From positions 454,651,731 to 454,715,730 of the forward strand of contig CM062810.1 in assembly GCA_031772625.1 (NCBI GenBank): DNA of 64,000 nt, given 5' to 3'. The notes under the pieces are model-generated. The model saw only the letters and a program-made list of their open reading frames with translations. It ran no database searches and was not told the DNA's origin. The position numbers were made by a program, and so were the translations under genes. Positions 1 to 9,338 of the stretch are shown here, in pieces. Every line of letters starts with the position of its first letter. Position 1 is the stretch's first letter. The stretch is from Pinus tabuliformis. Taxonomy: Eukaryota > Streptophyta > Pinopsida > Pinales > Pinaceae.

Positions 1-999
1 TTGCTTTTCATTTCATGGTTTGAATCTATACATTTCCTGTGTTTTTAAACAAGTCTATCATAAGGTGTCTTTTTGATTGTGGACAAGCTTGTTTATTTCT
101 ACTTGAAATTAGATTCAAAATCATACAACAATTTCCTTTTTGTCTAGCATCAACATTAAGGATAACGAAAAGAAATACATGCATTGTGCATTTTGCATTT
201 GACTGTATGCTTGACGATTTAGGAAGATGTGCATTTTAGTGTGTGTTCTTTGATCTGTGGAAAAAAGTTGTGTCCTTCTTTTCCCTCAAGTAGATCAAGG
301 TTTTCAAAGTTGAAAGATTGAAAAGATTTGCTTCTCATTCTTAGATTGCATATAGGAAGTTGTATATATACATCTCGTGGCGAACCTGAAAGGCAAACTG
401 TTAAGAAAGATCAACATTAAAATAAACTCAATTTACATAACAACGCTTTGGAATTTAACGCAAACATCTAGAGGTCTAGGTAGAGACGTGTTCCGGCATC
501 GTTAAACATAGTGACTGTCGATCTCTACGAAGGTGGGTGATTCCTCCTGAGAGTCGGTGGCACTAACACGGACTTGAGCTCCCGCGTATCGTCGCGTATA
601 TTGGGAGACCCCTATAGGATTTTATCCTTTATCCTTAGGAAACCATGTCGGCCGCCCTACTGATCGCGATGCAGTGAACACAGCATTCACGAAGATCGAC
701 CACCCGTACCGTAAAACGTATTCTGTGGTTTCGCGAAAGGTTTGGCACACCCTCTGCCTAGATCTCCAGAGCAGTTTCTTTTGGCCTTTTTCAAACTCTA
801 TAACTGAAAAAGTCCAACCGAGCATTTGTCACTTCGGGCTCATTAATACATCGAAGGCGACTAGAGTCATCTTTAGCTTTTTCTCGACTCTTAAAACATG
901 AAAAAGCAAGTTTGTGTCTAAAAGCGTCGTTAATAAAATTTATTTTAAAGCGGAACATAATCACCTGTTATTCCCACGTTGATCTTTCAGTTGAAAAGT
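1..999 (+). other. Element A untranslated leader (partial)
   Basis: There is no convincing ORF here. Bases from about 455 onward align by eye with the leader of F on the minus strand (about 47400-48000): both contain matching stretches around the 'gtcgatctctacgaagg' region and the segment just before the ORF start. One hairpin of the CTCGTTAAA type seen again downstream occurs here, with GAGC at 820-823 pairing with GCTC at 838-841, and F has its equivalent. A 'tttcag' at 985-990 just before the ATG could be a splice acceptor, but F does not keep it. Confidence 0.6.
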
Positions 1000-2622
1000 A
1001 TGGAGCCCACCAACCAAGGAAGTAACCTTGGCGGAAGTCCAAATCCCTTCTCCTCTTGGGGAGATGTTGGTGCGCCTCATATGGCTACATTGTCCCTTCC
1101 AGGATTGACAATTGGCCTCCCTGTATGGCTCTTTTCAACTAATGTAGTCCAGATCGCCACTAATCCTGAGCAGTCGAATCAACAGTCAGAACAATCTAGA
1201 ACTACCCACCAGCCTTCCACTTCTTATGATACTTCCTCTGATCCTTCATCTTCGCAAGGTAGAGCCGGCAAAAGTCAGCCTCCCAAGGAGAAGAAGGAAA
1301 AGAAGAAGAAAGAAAAGAAGCAGAAGGAGCCTCTGGCGAAGGCGACTGGGGGCAAGAAGAAGAAAGCTGACAAAAACCCACACACTGCACCGACCGGGCC
1401 TAAATCGCCATGTGTCATTTGCAAAGGGATCCATTTCCATCGTGATTGTCCTTGTATTCCTCGGATACTAAGGGACTGGTCCCCAAGGTTGCACAATCCG
1501 GTAGCATCAACCTCTGGTTGTCAAGTTGATTGCATTCCGTCAACTAGTGAGAGTGAAGGACGAAGAAGGGGACCAAGATCACCCTGTCTATTGTGTGAAG
1601 GTCATCATGCCATCCACAAATGTCTATTCTTAGATGAGGCCAAGAGAGTTTTGGAAGATCGCCCGGTGTCACCGGTGCGACTTCCACCTGGATATCAAAA
1701 ACTCGCGCCTAATCCCTCGATAGTTGAAAATCCGGTTGAACCACTCAAGTGGTCAGCTGAAGTGTCGGTCATTGAGAGTGAACCTACTAAATCTAGACTA
1801 GACGAAAGTCTAAAGGTCGATACGGCAGTTGGCCCGGTTCTTCCTTCAGAGGTTCTATCGTCCAATGACCCCGTCATTGAAGACCCGTCTTCAAATGACA
1901 CCGTCGCCGAAGAGTCGTCTTCATGCGACACCCTCACTGATGAGAACAAGGATGACACCATCCAGGTTCTTTTCATCAGCACCGACTCCGATGAGCATCA
2001 GGGCAATGCGCCCATTCCTTTATCGCAGGAAGGAACATCATCAGAGTCGTATCCGGCCGTATATTCGGTCCCACCGCCAAGCAACCTGGTTGTATCCTTT
2101 GATTGGAATCAACTAGGCAGACCCCGGTTACCAGCCAGTGTACCATTCAGAATCATTGTCCAGATCTATAGAATGATTATGGCTGGTACTATCATTGATG
2201 AAGGGGCGTCTGTGAGTATCCTTTCCTCTGTTGCTTGGAAAGCACTGGGTTCCCCGGCGCTTTTACCTGAGTTGAGAAATCTCTCAGGTTTTGATAAAGG
2301 AACCAGTCGACCATTAGGGATCCTCCCCGATGTACCTGTTACATTGAAGGGGAAGACCGTCAGGATGAATGTGTTGGTAGTTCAAGGACCCTTGGATTAT
2401 AACCTACTCCTTGGACGCGACTATATTTATTGCATGGGAGCGATAGTCTCCTCACTCTTTAGAGTAATGTGTTTTCCACATGAAGGAAAGGTGGTCAAGC
2501 TCGTAGACCAACTTTCATTTCCGGGATCTCGCATCGCAAATAGTCAAATACCAATCCTAAATGGTCTGTTCACTCAAGATTTGCCTCCGCCCCCGGTCCT
2601 CCTTCCCGATGAGCGCGAGTGA
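1000..2622 (+). CDS. Gag/aspartic-protease-like protein of element A
   Basis: This is an open frame of 540 codons plus stop. I chose the ATG at 1000 because the homologous ORF in F starts at the matching Met (MESTNQG versus MEPTNQG). In order: a Ser/Pro-rich N-terminus; a very basic Lys/Glu block from about residue 96; a zinc knuckle starting at Cys138 (C-x2-C-x3-H-x4-C); a second at Cys196; an acidic, serine-rich linker; then a retropepsin-like domain with D-E-G-A-S around Asp400 and the downstream L-L-G-R-D motif near residue 470. The order matches Gag plus protease of Ty3 elements, where the protease cuts the polyprotein and the knuckles bind RNA. The residue after the catalytic Asp is Glu rather than Ser or Thr, so activity is uncertain. 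No RT, RNase H or integrase follows. The frame is intact, unlike the F copy. Confidence 0.8.
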   Translation: MEPTNQGSNLGGSPNPFSSWGDVGAPHMATLSLPGLTIGLPVWLFSTNVVQIATNPEQSNQQSEQSRTTHQPSTSYDTSSDPSSSQGRAGKSQPPKEKKEKKKKEKKQKEPLAKATGGKKKKADKNPHTAPTGPKSPCVICKGIHFHRDCPCIPRILRDWSPRLHNPVASTSGCQVDCIPSTSESEGRRRGPRSPCLLCEGHHAIHKCLFLDEAKRVLEDRPVSPVRLPPGYQKLAPNPSIVENPVEPLKWSAEVSVIESEPTKSRLDESLKVDTAVGPVLPSEVLSSNDPVIEDPSSNDTVAEESSSCDTLTDENKDDTIQVLFISTDSDEHQGNAPIPLSQEGTSSESYPAVYSVPPPSNLVVSFDWNQLGRPRLPASVPFRIIVQIYRMIMAGTIIDEGASVSILSSVAWKALGSPALLPELRNLSGFDKGTSRPLGILPDVPVTLKGKTVRMNVLVVQGPLDYNLLLGRDYIYCMGAIVSSLFRVMCFPHEGKVVKLVDQLSFPGSRIANSQIPILNGLFTQDLPPPPVLLPDERE

Positions 2623-5443
2623 TTCGGAAAGAAAGACTAGGACCCAGGGGGCATGCACCCTGGTCTGCTTCGGGCAGAAGAAACTCCGGGTATAAGACAG
2701 AATTTCCGCAGGAGAACATGACTAGTCCGTACCCCGTCCATAGGAAGTGGGGTTGTTCTAGAATAATGATCTTTTGTTAAAGTTATGTGTTTGGGAATCA
2801 TTCACCTTTGTCTAAAAAAGTGGGCAATGCCCAAGTAGGAATTCCCTTATTACAACAAGTAGTCACCATCTTTAAATTCAAGCCTCGCCCATCGAAACAT
2901 ATGTTTTGAAGGATAAGCAGGGGCAGTCTACTAAGAAGGAGACCGTATTGTTGTAACAAAGGGTAACCATCTTAGGACAACCCAATGATAGGCACCGCCG
3001 AAGAAAGAGATTGATCTGCGGCAGCAAATCGAACCGTCTTTGGAATAATAAGAAAGAGGCAAGCCTCCCTCAATAATACCAATGTTTTATCTTTGAGTAG
3101 TGTTCTTCTATTGTCATAAATAGCTGTTTGTTAAAAGTGGGCCGACGGGAAGCCTGAGTACTGCGTAAGACCCCTTAAAATAACGAGAAGACAAGTATCG
3201 TTAGCATTAGATTAGCAAGATGACAAATAAATGTGAACACCCAAAGAAAAGCAGAAGTAGGGGAGAGGAGGGGCAGCCTCGAAATTCTATCCTATACCTG
3301 GGGGCATGCAAACTTTCTGGAGTGCAAGCTAGGGGCGGTTATTTATCTGGTTTTAAGATTAGCCGTTTCCAAACTTGCATGAAAGAAAGCCTGTGGGGCA
3401 AAAGTAAAATTTGCCAAAAGTGAGCACAGCTGTGGTAAGGCATAAGCTCTATAAAAATTGGTCCTTACGAGAGGCGTTCTTCATATGACTGGTCTATCGA
3501 GCAGTTTTAGCATATAGTTCATGCTCGTTAAAAAATAAACGCAAATCCGAGCAGTTTTAGGACTGAATTTATGCTCGTTAAAAAATAGAAAAGTGTGAGC
3601 AAAAGTTTCCCTCAGAGTTCAAGCTCATGAAAAAATGAACCGGTAAATAACCTTTTGAGATCGTAAATTCATCAGCCATAAGAACCTTGATCGTGTTTTC
3701 ATCCATCACCTCCACTGTTCATTTGGCCGATCATTCACTTCCATTTGTGTGTTTACCTCTTTTGAGAAACAGCTGCGAAGAGTGATTTCACCTAGCCATC
3801 CTTGTAACACTGCCGTGATTGGAAAATTCCAACCTGTACCTGGAATCTGTAGCTATCCCTGTTTATCACTCGTTCCTCAAAAGACGAGTCTTCTTTCAGC
3901 TCTTTTCACTGACTCGTAAAATATGAAAAGTTTGCCGAGTTTTGGCCTTCCAGCTCGTTAAATGACCGGAACGCTATCCCTCCTCTAAATTTTAATCTTT
4001 TTGGACCTGAGGGATTATTGCACAAAAGGATCGAGCGCTTGTCTGGTTCGGCTCGTTAAAAGTACCGAACAGCCATCCCTTCTGTATTGTTTTATACTTT
4101 TTCGGACTTAAGGGATTTGCTGACGAAAAAGGAATTATGGAGTTAACTTTCTGTACCTTTTCAGACTCTCTAAAAATGAAAAGGACCGAGTTTTCCTTGT
4201 CGTTAGACTCGTTAAAATGATTAAATAGCGACAAACTTGTCTTTAGACGAGAACGAGTTTCCCTATCGCTAGGCTCGTTAAATCATAGTGATGGGCTTGC
4301 CCGAAGGGCAGGTTATAGAACAAGCATATGTTATCCTCCTCAAGCTTGACAAAAATAAAGAGGTACTGGTTAGAAATGACTGGGGAAAAATTGGGAGAAC
4401 ATCAAAATTTAATGGTAGCAAGTCACTCTTGAACATGACACTTTTCCTCCGTATCACATCGGGTTGGGTTGTTTCATTCACCGGTCTCATCACCATGGTC
4501 CTCGCCACACCATCCATGTTTCGGGTAATGCTACCGATCCATCGCATCAGTGTCGTTATATGTTCAAGAGGGGTCATTCTGAAAGTGTCAACCGTGTCCC
4601 ATCCACTGCCATACATTATCCTTCATCCATTCATGATCGCCACCCTGAATCATATGTCACAGTTTGTTTTCACCTCCACTAAAGTCATTAGCTCCGTTCC
4701 GTGTCATTGATGTGGGATTCATTAAGGCCCTCCTTTGACGGATCGCTTCTTGTCGACTTCAGCTCATTATCCAAGAAGTTGATCTAGGAACACCCCCCAT
4801 CAGTACTTTGAAGCTTGCATGCCTCAATGGCAAGTTTCTCACTTCCGGCAACAGGTATACATCAATGACCTTCGACCAGAAGATTTTGCGTGGCGTTCGA
4901 CGCCAAGTCCTTTATTCACGCCACGTGAATTGTACTGCAGTACCTTGAGGGTCATCGTCATTATTGGTGATTCCTCTCGCGCTTGTTAACGGTTTTCATT
5001 ATTGACCGGTAATCAAGCGATGTCTTTCCATGTTCGACTTCAGCGCAATTCTCACATGGATTGACTTGTACTTAGAGTGAAGATCGAACGAGTTTGAAGA
5101 CCCCGGATCTAGTTTCATCCATCCGGGCTGCGATATATATTCAGGAAATATAAAAGCATTTACCATGTACATCATTGCAGCAGATGATCATCCTACTCAA
5201 AGGATGATAATTTCAGCAGAAAATTATCAGTCTATCTTCAGACGATCGTCTGTCATATGTACCAAAATGTATTTATAAAAAGCTGAGCATGGGAATGCCC
5301 GCCTCAACTAGATCATGAGAATAATGATGAATGAAAAATAATGTATTGCATTGTATTGTATTACAGGGAACTCTCCTCAGCACTGGAACGAACTTCGGAT
5401 CCTCTAGATAAAGCATTTCACCCGATAAACGGCCTCATACTTT
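2623..5443 (+). other. Non-coding 3' half of element A internal region
   Basis: This is where pol would be expected. No frame resembles RT, RNase H or integrase. The stretch from the stop to 2745 and again from about 3275 is alignable with F (45808 downward on the minus strand), while roughly 2750-3270 has no counterpart in F, so A carries about half a kilobase of extra sequence there. An array of hairpins ending in CTCGTTAAA fills 3498-4282. The part at 4290-5440 is also conserved in F, but ORFs over it differ in frame between copies, so I treat it as conserved non-coding DNA. A short perfect inverted repeat, ATCATCCT/AGGATGAT, lies near 5188-5209. Confidence 0.6.
3498..4282 (+). repeat. Array of hairpins ending in CTCGTTAAA (element A)
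   Basis: Irregularly spaced units each have a 4-7 base stem, a loop of mostly 14-20 bases and, in most, the tail TTAAA after the 3' arm. Stems seen: CGAGCA 3498-3503 with TGCTCG 3522-3527; CGAGCA 3548-3553 with TGCTCG 3572-3577; TGAGC 3596-3600 with GCTCA 3623-3627; ACGAGTC 3884-3890 with GACTCGT 3911-3917; CGAG 3936-3939 with CTCG 3954-3957; CGAGC 4032-4036 with GCTCG 4051-4055; CGAG 4187-4190 with CTCG 4208-4211; CGAG 4254-4257 with CTCG 4274-4277. The arms vary but stay complementary. The array is kept in F. Function unknown. Confidence 0.7.
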
Positions 5444-5453
5444 AGGGGGCAAC
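5444..5453 (+). other. Polypurine tract of element A
   Basis: AGGGGGCAAC ends directly at the 3' LTR start, where plus-strand priming is expected. F has the same tract on the minus strand next to its 3' LTR. Confidence 0.7.
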
Positions 5454-6518
5454 TGTTATAGACATTTTTGTGCCTCGCATCATGGAGCATGGAATGTCAA
5501 TAATTACAGGGATCCTCAGTCCCTAAACATGTTGTTCTTACCCCTAAAAGAACAAGGTCATCAAACAACAGCACTTCCAATCAGTTCTCCACCTGAAAAC
5601 ACTTCAAAACAGGCTTATTTTGGATCATGCCAGCTGCTTAACTGAGCTTCTGCGCTGTAATGCAACTGTCCCACTCTGTACCTGCGCTGGAAGTCAAAAG
5701 TAATGAAGGCTACCTGCGCTGGGCGAGATTGGCCAAGTGGCACAGTCATCCTGCAAGGTGTCAACTGCCCAGGAAGCTTCCAAACTGACACTTGGTTCAT
5801 CAGATTCGCCTTGTGATGAGTAAGAGGTACTTGATCACCATGTGTAACCAAGGATCTCCAAGTGGACTCAAGAACTGAAGATTAACTGAAGAGGGAGAGG
5901 ACACTAGTCAGCTCTATGCCAGCCTCAAGCTGACTCATCCTCTCTTCTTCTCTCCTATATATAGAGCTCTTCTATGAGGTCTAAGGAGGCTGGAATTTTG
6001 TGTAAAGCAAGGAGGTGCTGTTGGATTACAGTTAGAGCTATTGGGTGATTGTTTTACTAGAGGTGAAGAGGAGAGTTCTTGCTGCTGGGGAGGTGCTGCT
6101 GGATTGGAGCCATCATTGGTTGTAACCTTCTCAGAACCCTGTTACTTCTATCAACAAAGTTTTGCATGTTATCCTATATACTTGTATTGCATTGATGTAT
6201 TGTATTTACATGTATATTTGATTCACTCTAATCCATGCATCAGTTATGAGTACATGTATCTTGTAGTTTCCTCTCTTGTTTTGTGCAGGGCTTGTGTGTA
6301 GCTGGACCGGCAAAGAGAGCAAGGAGCTGGGAACAAGAGACAAAGAGAGAGGATCAAGATCGACTAAGCGAAGGATACCAGGTTAGTTGATCATTTCTTA
6401 CCTCTCTCTGTACTTTCATAAAGGAAAACATCAAAGCTTTACTTTCAGTTGTTGCTAAAGACTGTCACCTTTAGAGTAGGGATAGGGTCATCCGCATCGG
6501 ATACTTTTGCCCACAACA
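5454..6518 (+). repeat. 3' LTR of element A
   Basis: The repeat runs from TGTTATAGACA to CCCACAACA, 1065 bases. The start matches the reverse complement of the F LTR start (TGTTATAGACA), and similarity continues through the 'agtccctaaa' segment and near the 3' end. At 6519 the sequence switches to B LTR sequence, which gives a sharp right border. No second LTR is visible because the 5' one is upstream of the window. ORFs inside it (for example 6041-6301) have no family signature. Confidence 0.8.
5956..5964 (+). promoter_or_regulatory. Likely TATA box of element A LTR
   Basis: TATATATAG lies about 500 bases into the LTR. The F LTRs have a TATATA at a similar distance from their start (470 bases). 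Predicted only from sequence and position. Confidence 0.5.
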
Positions 6519-7149
6519 GCAGACATCCTATAGAAGCTTGCAAACTCGGTTGCCAAGCACCTGAACATTGTGGACTTCTGTGGAATGATGTTAGGGATCC
6601 CCTGGAACCTCTCCTAGCCCTCCTAACCTTTTCCAAGCCTTCCTTCCCTTCGAACCACCCCTGCACAGTTAAGACCTAGTCAGAAACACAATCATAATAA
6701 ATCCAACCACTTGAGCAAAAATACAAAAATGAGTTCTTTTCAATGAAATTAGCTTAAATTCATGCATCTCATCTCACTAGAAGTAATGGCATCATTTCTA
6801 GACGTTTGCACTCCCACCATTGCATCATAGAGATTAAACTAGTCAGATTAGGGTTTAGTAGGGTTTCCATGTTTTGGCTGGCTTTCAGTTCATTCTTGCA
6901 AAGTAGGTTAATTTCCTTTGAGATAGCCTTCGTCCATCATTTAGAAAGCTTCTTCTGAGAACATATAGAAGTTGGCTTGAGCCCTAGCGGACTTGTGCCA
7001 GCTGACCAAGTGACAGCTGCGACAAGAGCTAGTACTTGTGCATACAGCACCGTCGCTTCCAAGTTTGTTACGAACTACCGGGTTGATAAAATTAGAGATA
7101 GGAAGCTCCAGGAGTTGTAGCATTATTGCTACAATACTGGAGCCCACCA
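6519..7149 (+). repeat. 5' LTR of element B (3' portion, 631 bases)
   Basis: This aligns nearly base for base with 18062-18692 and ends in the same CCCACCA. The opening bases GCAGACATCC match GTAGACATCC at 18060, so homology starts exactly where A's LTR ends. The usual TG start of this LTR is therefore upstream of A. The ORFs on both strands in this block are repeated at the same place in the 3' LTR and are not genes. Confidence 0.9.
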
Positions 7150-7155
7150 TCTTTT

Positions 7156-7173
7156 TTGCGCCGTTGCCGGGGA
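7156..7173 (+). other. Primer-binding site of element B (tRNA-Asp type)
   Basis: TTGCGCCGTTGCCGGGGA differs at one base from the tRNA-Asp primer site TGGCGCCGTTGCCGGGGA known from Athila elements, and lies six bases after the LTR end. Confidence 0.85.
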
Positions 7174-7535
7174 AGCGTCAGAGTATTAGTAATTGTTGCT
7201 TTTCTTCTACTTTCTTACTCTTGCCTTCTACCAAGTAGTTTATTTCATTTCCATTCTGCAAAAGTAGCATAGACATTTCCTGCTTTCATAGATTAGCATT
7301 TCAATTTCGCAATTTCAATTTTGCAAGCATAGATTAGCCTTTCAATTCTGCAAGCGTAGACTAGCATTTCCATTCCTGCAATTTCATTTGAGCAAAATAG
7401 ATTAGTCCTTTCCTGCTTTCAATTCCTTTCTGCATTTTATTTCAGCAAGATAGTTAGTTGTAGATCAATCTGTTTCAGTTTTGTAGGTACCAAAGAAAAA
7501 AAACAACAAAATCAATCAAAAAGTCTTTCCATTTC

Positions 7536-9338
7536 ATGCCTCGTAGGAACCGAGATAAAACAGGAAAATTCTTACCCAAAACCCCCACCACATCACTGAG
7601 TCACCCTTCTCTCTTCTTAGGTGACAGTGATCCAGAAGAACCTATAGGTGAACCTCCTGAGATATACGAAGATCCTATAGCAGAAGAAGAATTAGAGACC
7701 ATCCCATCTGAAGCTATGGCTGACAATAGAAGAGAATATGAGAGAATAGAAGGTGCCTTCCCCATCCGAGAGACCAATGGAGAGATGAAAATGAAGAACA
7801 TTAGCCCCTCTGCTTTACCTCACTTACATGGACTGACTACGGAAGATCCTGATACCTTTTTGTTTGAGTTTGCTGTCCTTTGTAGAACCTATGACTATAC
7901 TGAAGATGAGCAGAAGCTGAAACTCTTCCCTTCCACTCTTAAGGATGCAACATTACGCTGGTTCATGGGCTTACCTGGGAATAGTATCACCACTTGGGCT
8001 CAAATGCAGCAAGCTTTCAATACCAAGTACCGGGATTACTGTAGGTCCAAGGAAACCAAGGGAGAAATCTTTCGGATGACTATGGTAAATGATGAGTCCT
8101 TAGAGGATTATGAGGAGAGGTTCCAACTTAGCTATAAGCGGGCCAGGTACACACTTGACCCTGAATCCCTCAAGTTGGTTCTGCTCCGAGGAGTCCCTTA
8201 ATACCTCTTAGATACCCTTCACATGTTAGCTGGGGGGGATATTTACCAACTGCCTTATGAGGACATCAAGACTGTGTTTAGAAACCACTCCAGGGCAGCT
8301 CGGAAACGAGGTAGAGGAAACCTCCTCTCAGCTGGTGTTCCTTTCTCCAAACATGAGTTTGCAAATCAATTAGAAGATCTTACGAGTGAGGTGAGGCAGA
8401 CCATTGCCATGCAACTGGACACATTCAGGATCCAGCAGAAGAAGGAAGAAGCTGAGAGAGCCTTGGCTATCTTCTGCCCTAGATGTACAAGGAGACACCC
8501 TAAGAACGAATGTCCATTGCATTCGGTTGAAGTGTGTTTCGTTTGTGAGGAGGACCATCCTAGAAACCAATGTCCAACCTTACCTGGATTCAAAGCCATG
8601 TACCAAGGGACATAAGCTCCCACTGAACCTCTCTATTTCATCAACCAAAGGAGGCCACAAGGACCTAGACCTTACCAGCAGGGGATGCAAGGGGCACCTC
8701 AAGCTTATTACAGCCCCAACCAATCGACTCCTATGCCTTCCTGGGGTCCCCCTGCTCATCCTTCCTAGTCCATGCCTCCTCCATGGTCTTATCCACCTCA
8801 GTACCCTACTCAACCCACTACTCATTCATATCACTCACATGCCCAGCCACAGCCTCAGTGGAATGCACCTCAGTCGGGGTGGAGGCCCCAGTACAACACT
8901 CCTCCTGCCATTTTGCCTCCACCACCAGTTCAACCTCAACCATTACCTCCTTCTCCTCCAAGGCAACCTCAAATGCCTGCTCAACCGAACTCGAACCCCA
9001 ACAATAGACAGGCCCAACAGGTATACACTGGGGAAACCTCATGCCCTACCTATGCTGTGGAGATCCAGGAGATTAATCTTCGATCTGGAAAGACTCTTCC
9101 AGATCGCCAACCTCCTCCCCCATCGGATGAGGAAGATAAACATGAAAGTGAACCAAAGGCTATTCCACCCTTTCCTGAGAGACTAACAGCCACCACACAA
9201 CCCACCCCAGAGGAGGATGAGCTTCTGGGTGAGCTCAAGCAGTTGTGTGTGAAAATACCACTTCTCCAAGCCATCAAGGATGTGCCAATATACAACAAAC
9301 TGGTTAAGGAAAAGTGTTTCAAACACCCAGGCAGGTGA
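7536..9338 (+). pseudogene. gag: Element B gag
   Basis: Start ATG 7536 (MPRRNRDK); D has the same start on the minus strand. An acidic N-terminus is followed by the Gag core (from MKNISPSALPHLHG at about residue 87 to YRDYCR near 170), which forms the particle shell. Two zinc knuckles follow, near residues 314-326 and 340-352, both C-x2-C-x3-H-x4-C. After these comes a Pro/Gln/Tyr-rich linker and the conserved IPLLQAIKDVP segment. Stops in the same frame at 8199 (TAA), 8613 (TAA), 8766 (TAG) and 9336 (TGA) break it, and there is no frameshift. The 9336 stop stands where D has Arg (CGA to TGA). The frame runs on into protease, so gag and pol are one fused frame. Confidence 0.9.

Larger units (their letters stand above)
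1..6518 (+). mobile_element. Element A: pol-less Ty3-type LTR retrotransposon, 5' end outside window
   Basis: The visible parts are a leader, one Gag/protease-like ORF (1000-2622), 2.8 kb without a coding frame, a purine tract and a 3' LTR (5454-6518). The same parts in the same order make up complete element F on the opposite strand (42404-50183), which fixes the family. In F the ORF starts about 1.74 kb inside the 5' LTR, so A's 5' LTR should lie roughly 0.7 kb or more upstream of base 1. A carries no reverse transcriptase or integrase and must depend on another element for mobility. It stops at 6518 directly against sequence homologous to the B LTR, so A is inserted in B's 5' LTR. The expected target duplication is GCAGA (6519-6523). 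Confidence 0.85.

Noticed and set aside
4288-4710. 140-codon ORF in element A, with overlapping ORFs on both strands
   Set aside because: F has homologous DNA, but its open frames differ and stops fall elsewhere, so coding is unlikely.
6041-6301. 86-codon ORF inside A's LTR
   Set aside because: Not in frame or conserved in F LTRs; lies in a transcribed LTR part.
7156-7173. Partial tRNA-Asp gene
   Set aside because: Only 18 bases complementary to a tRNA 3' end right after an LTR; a primer-binding site.
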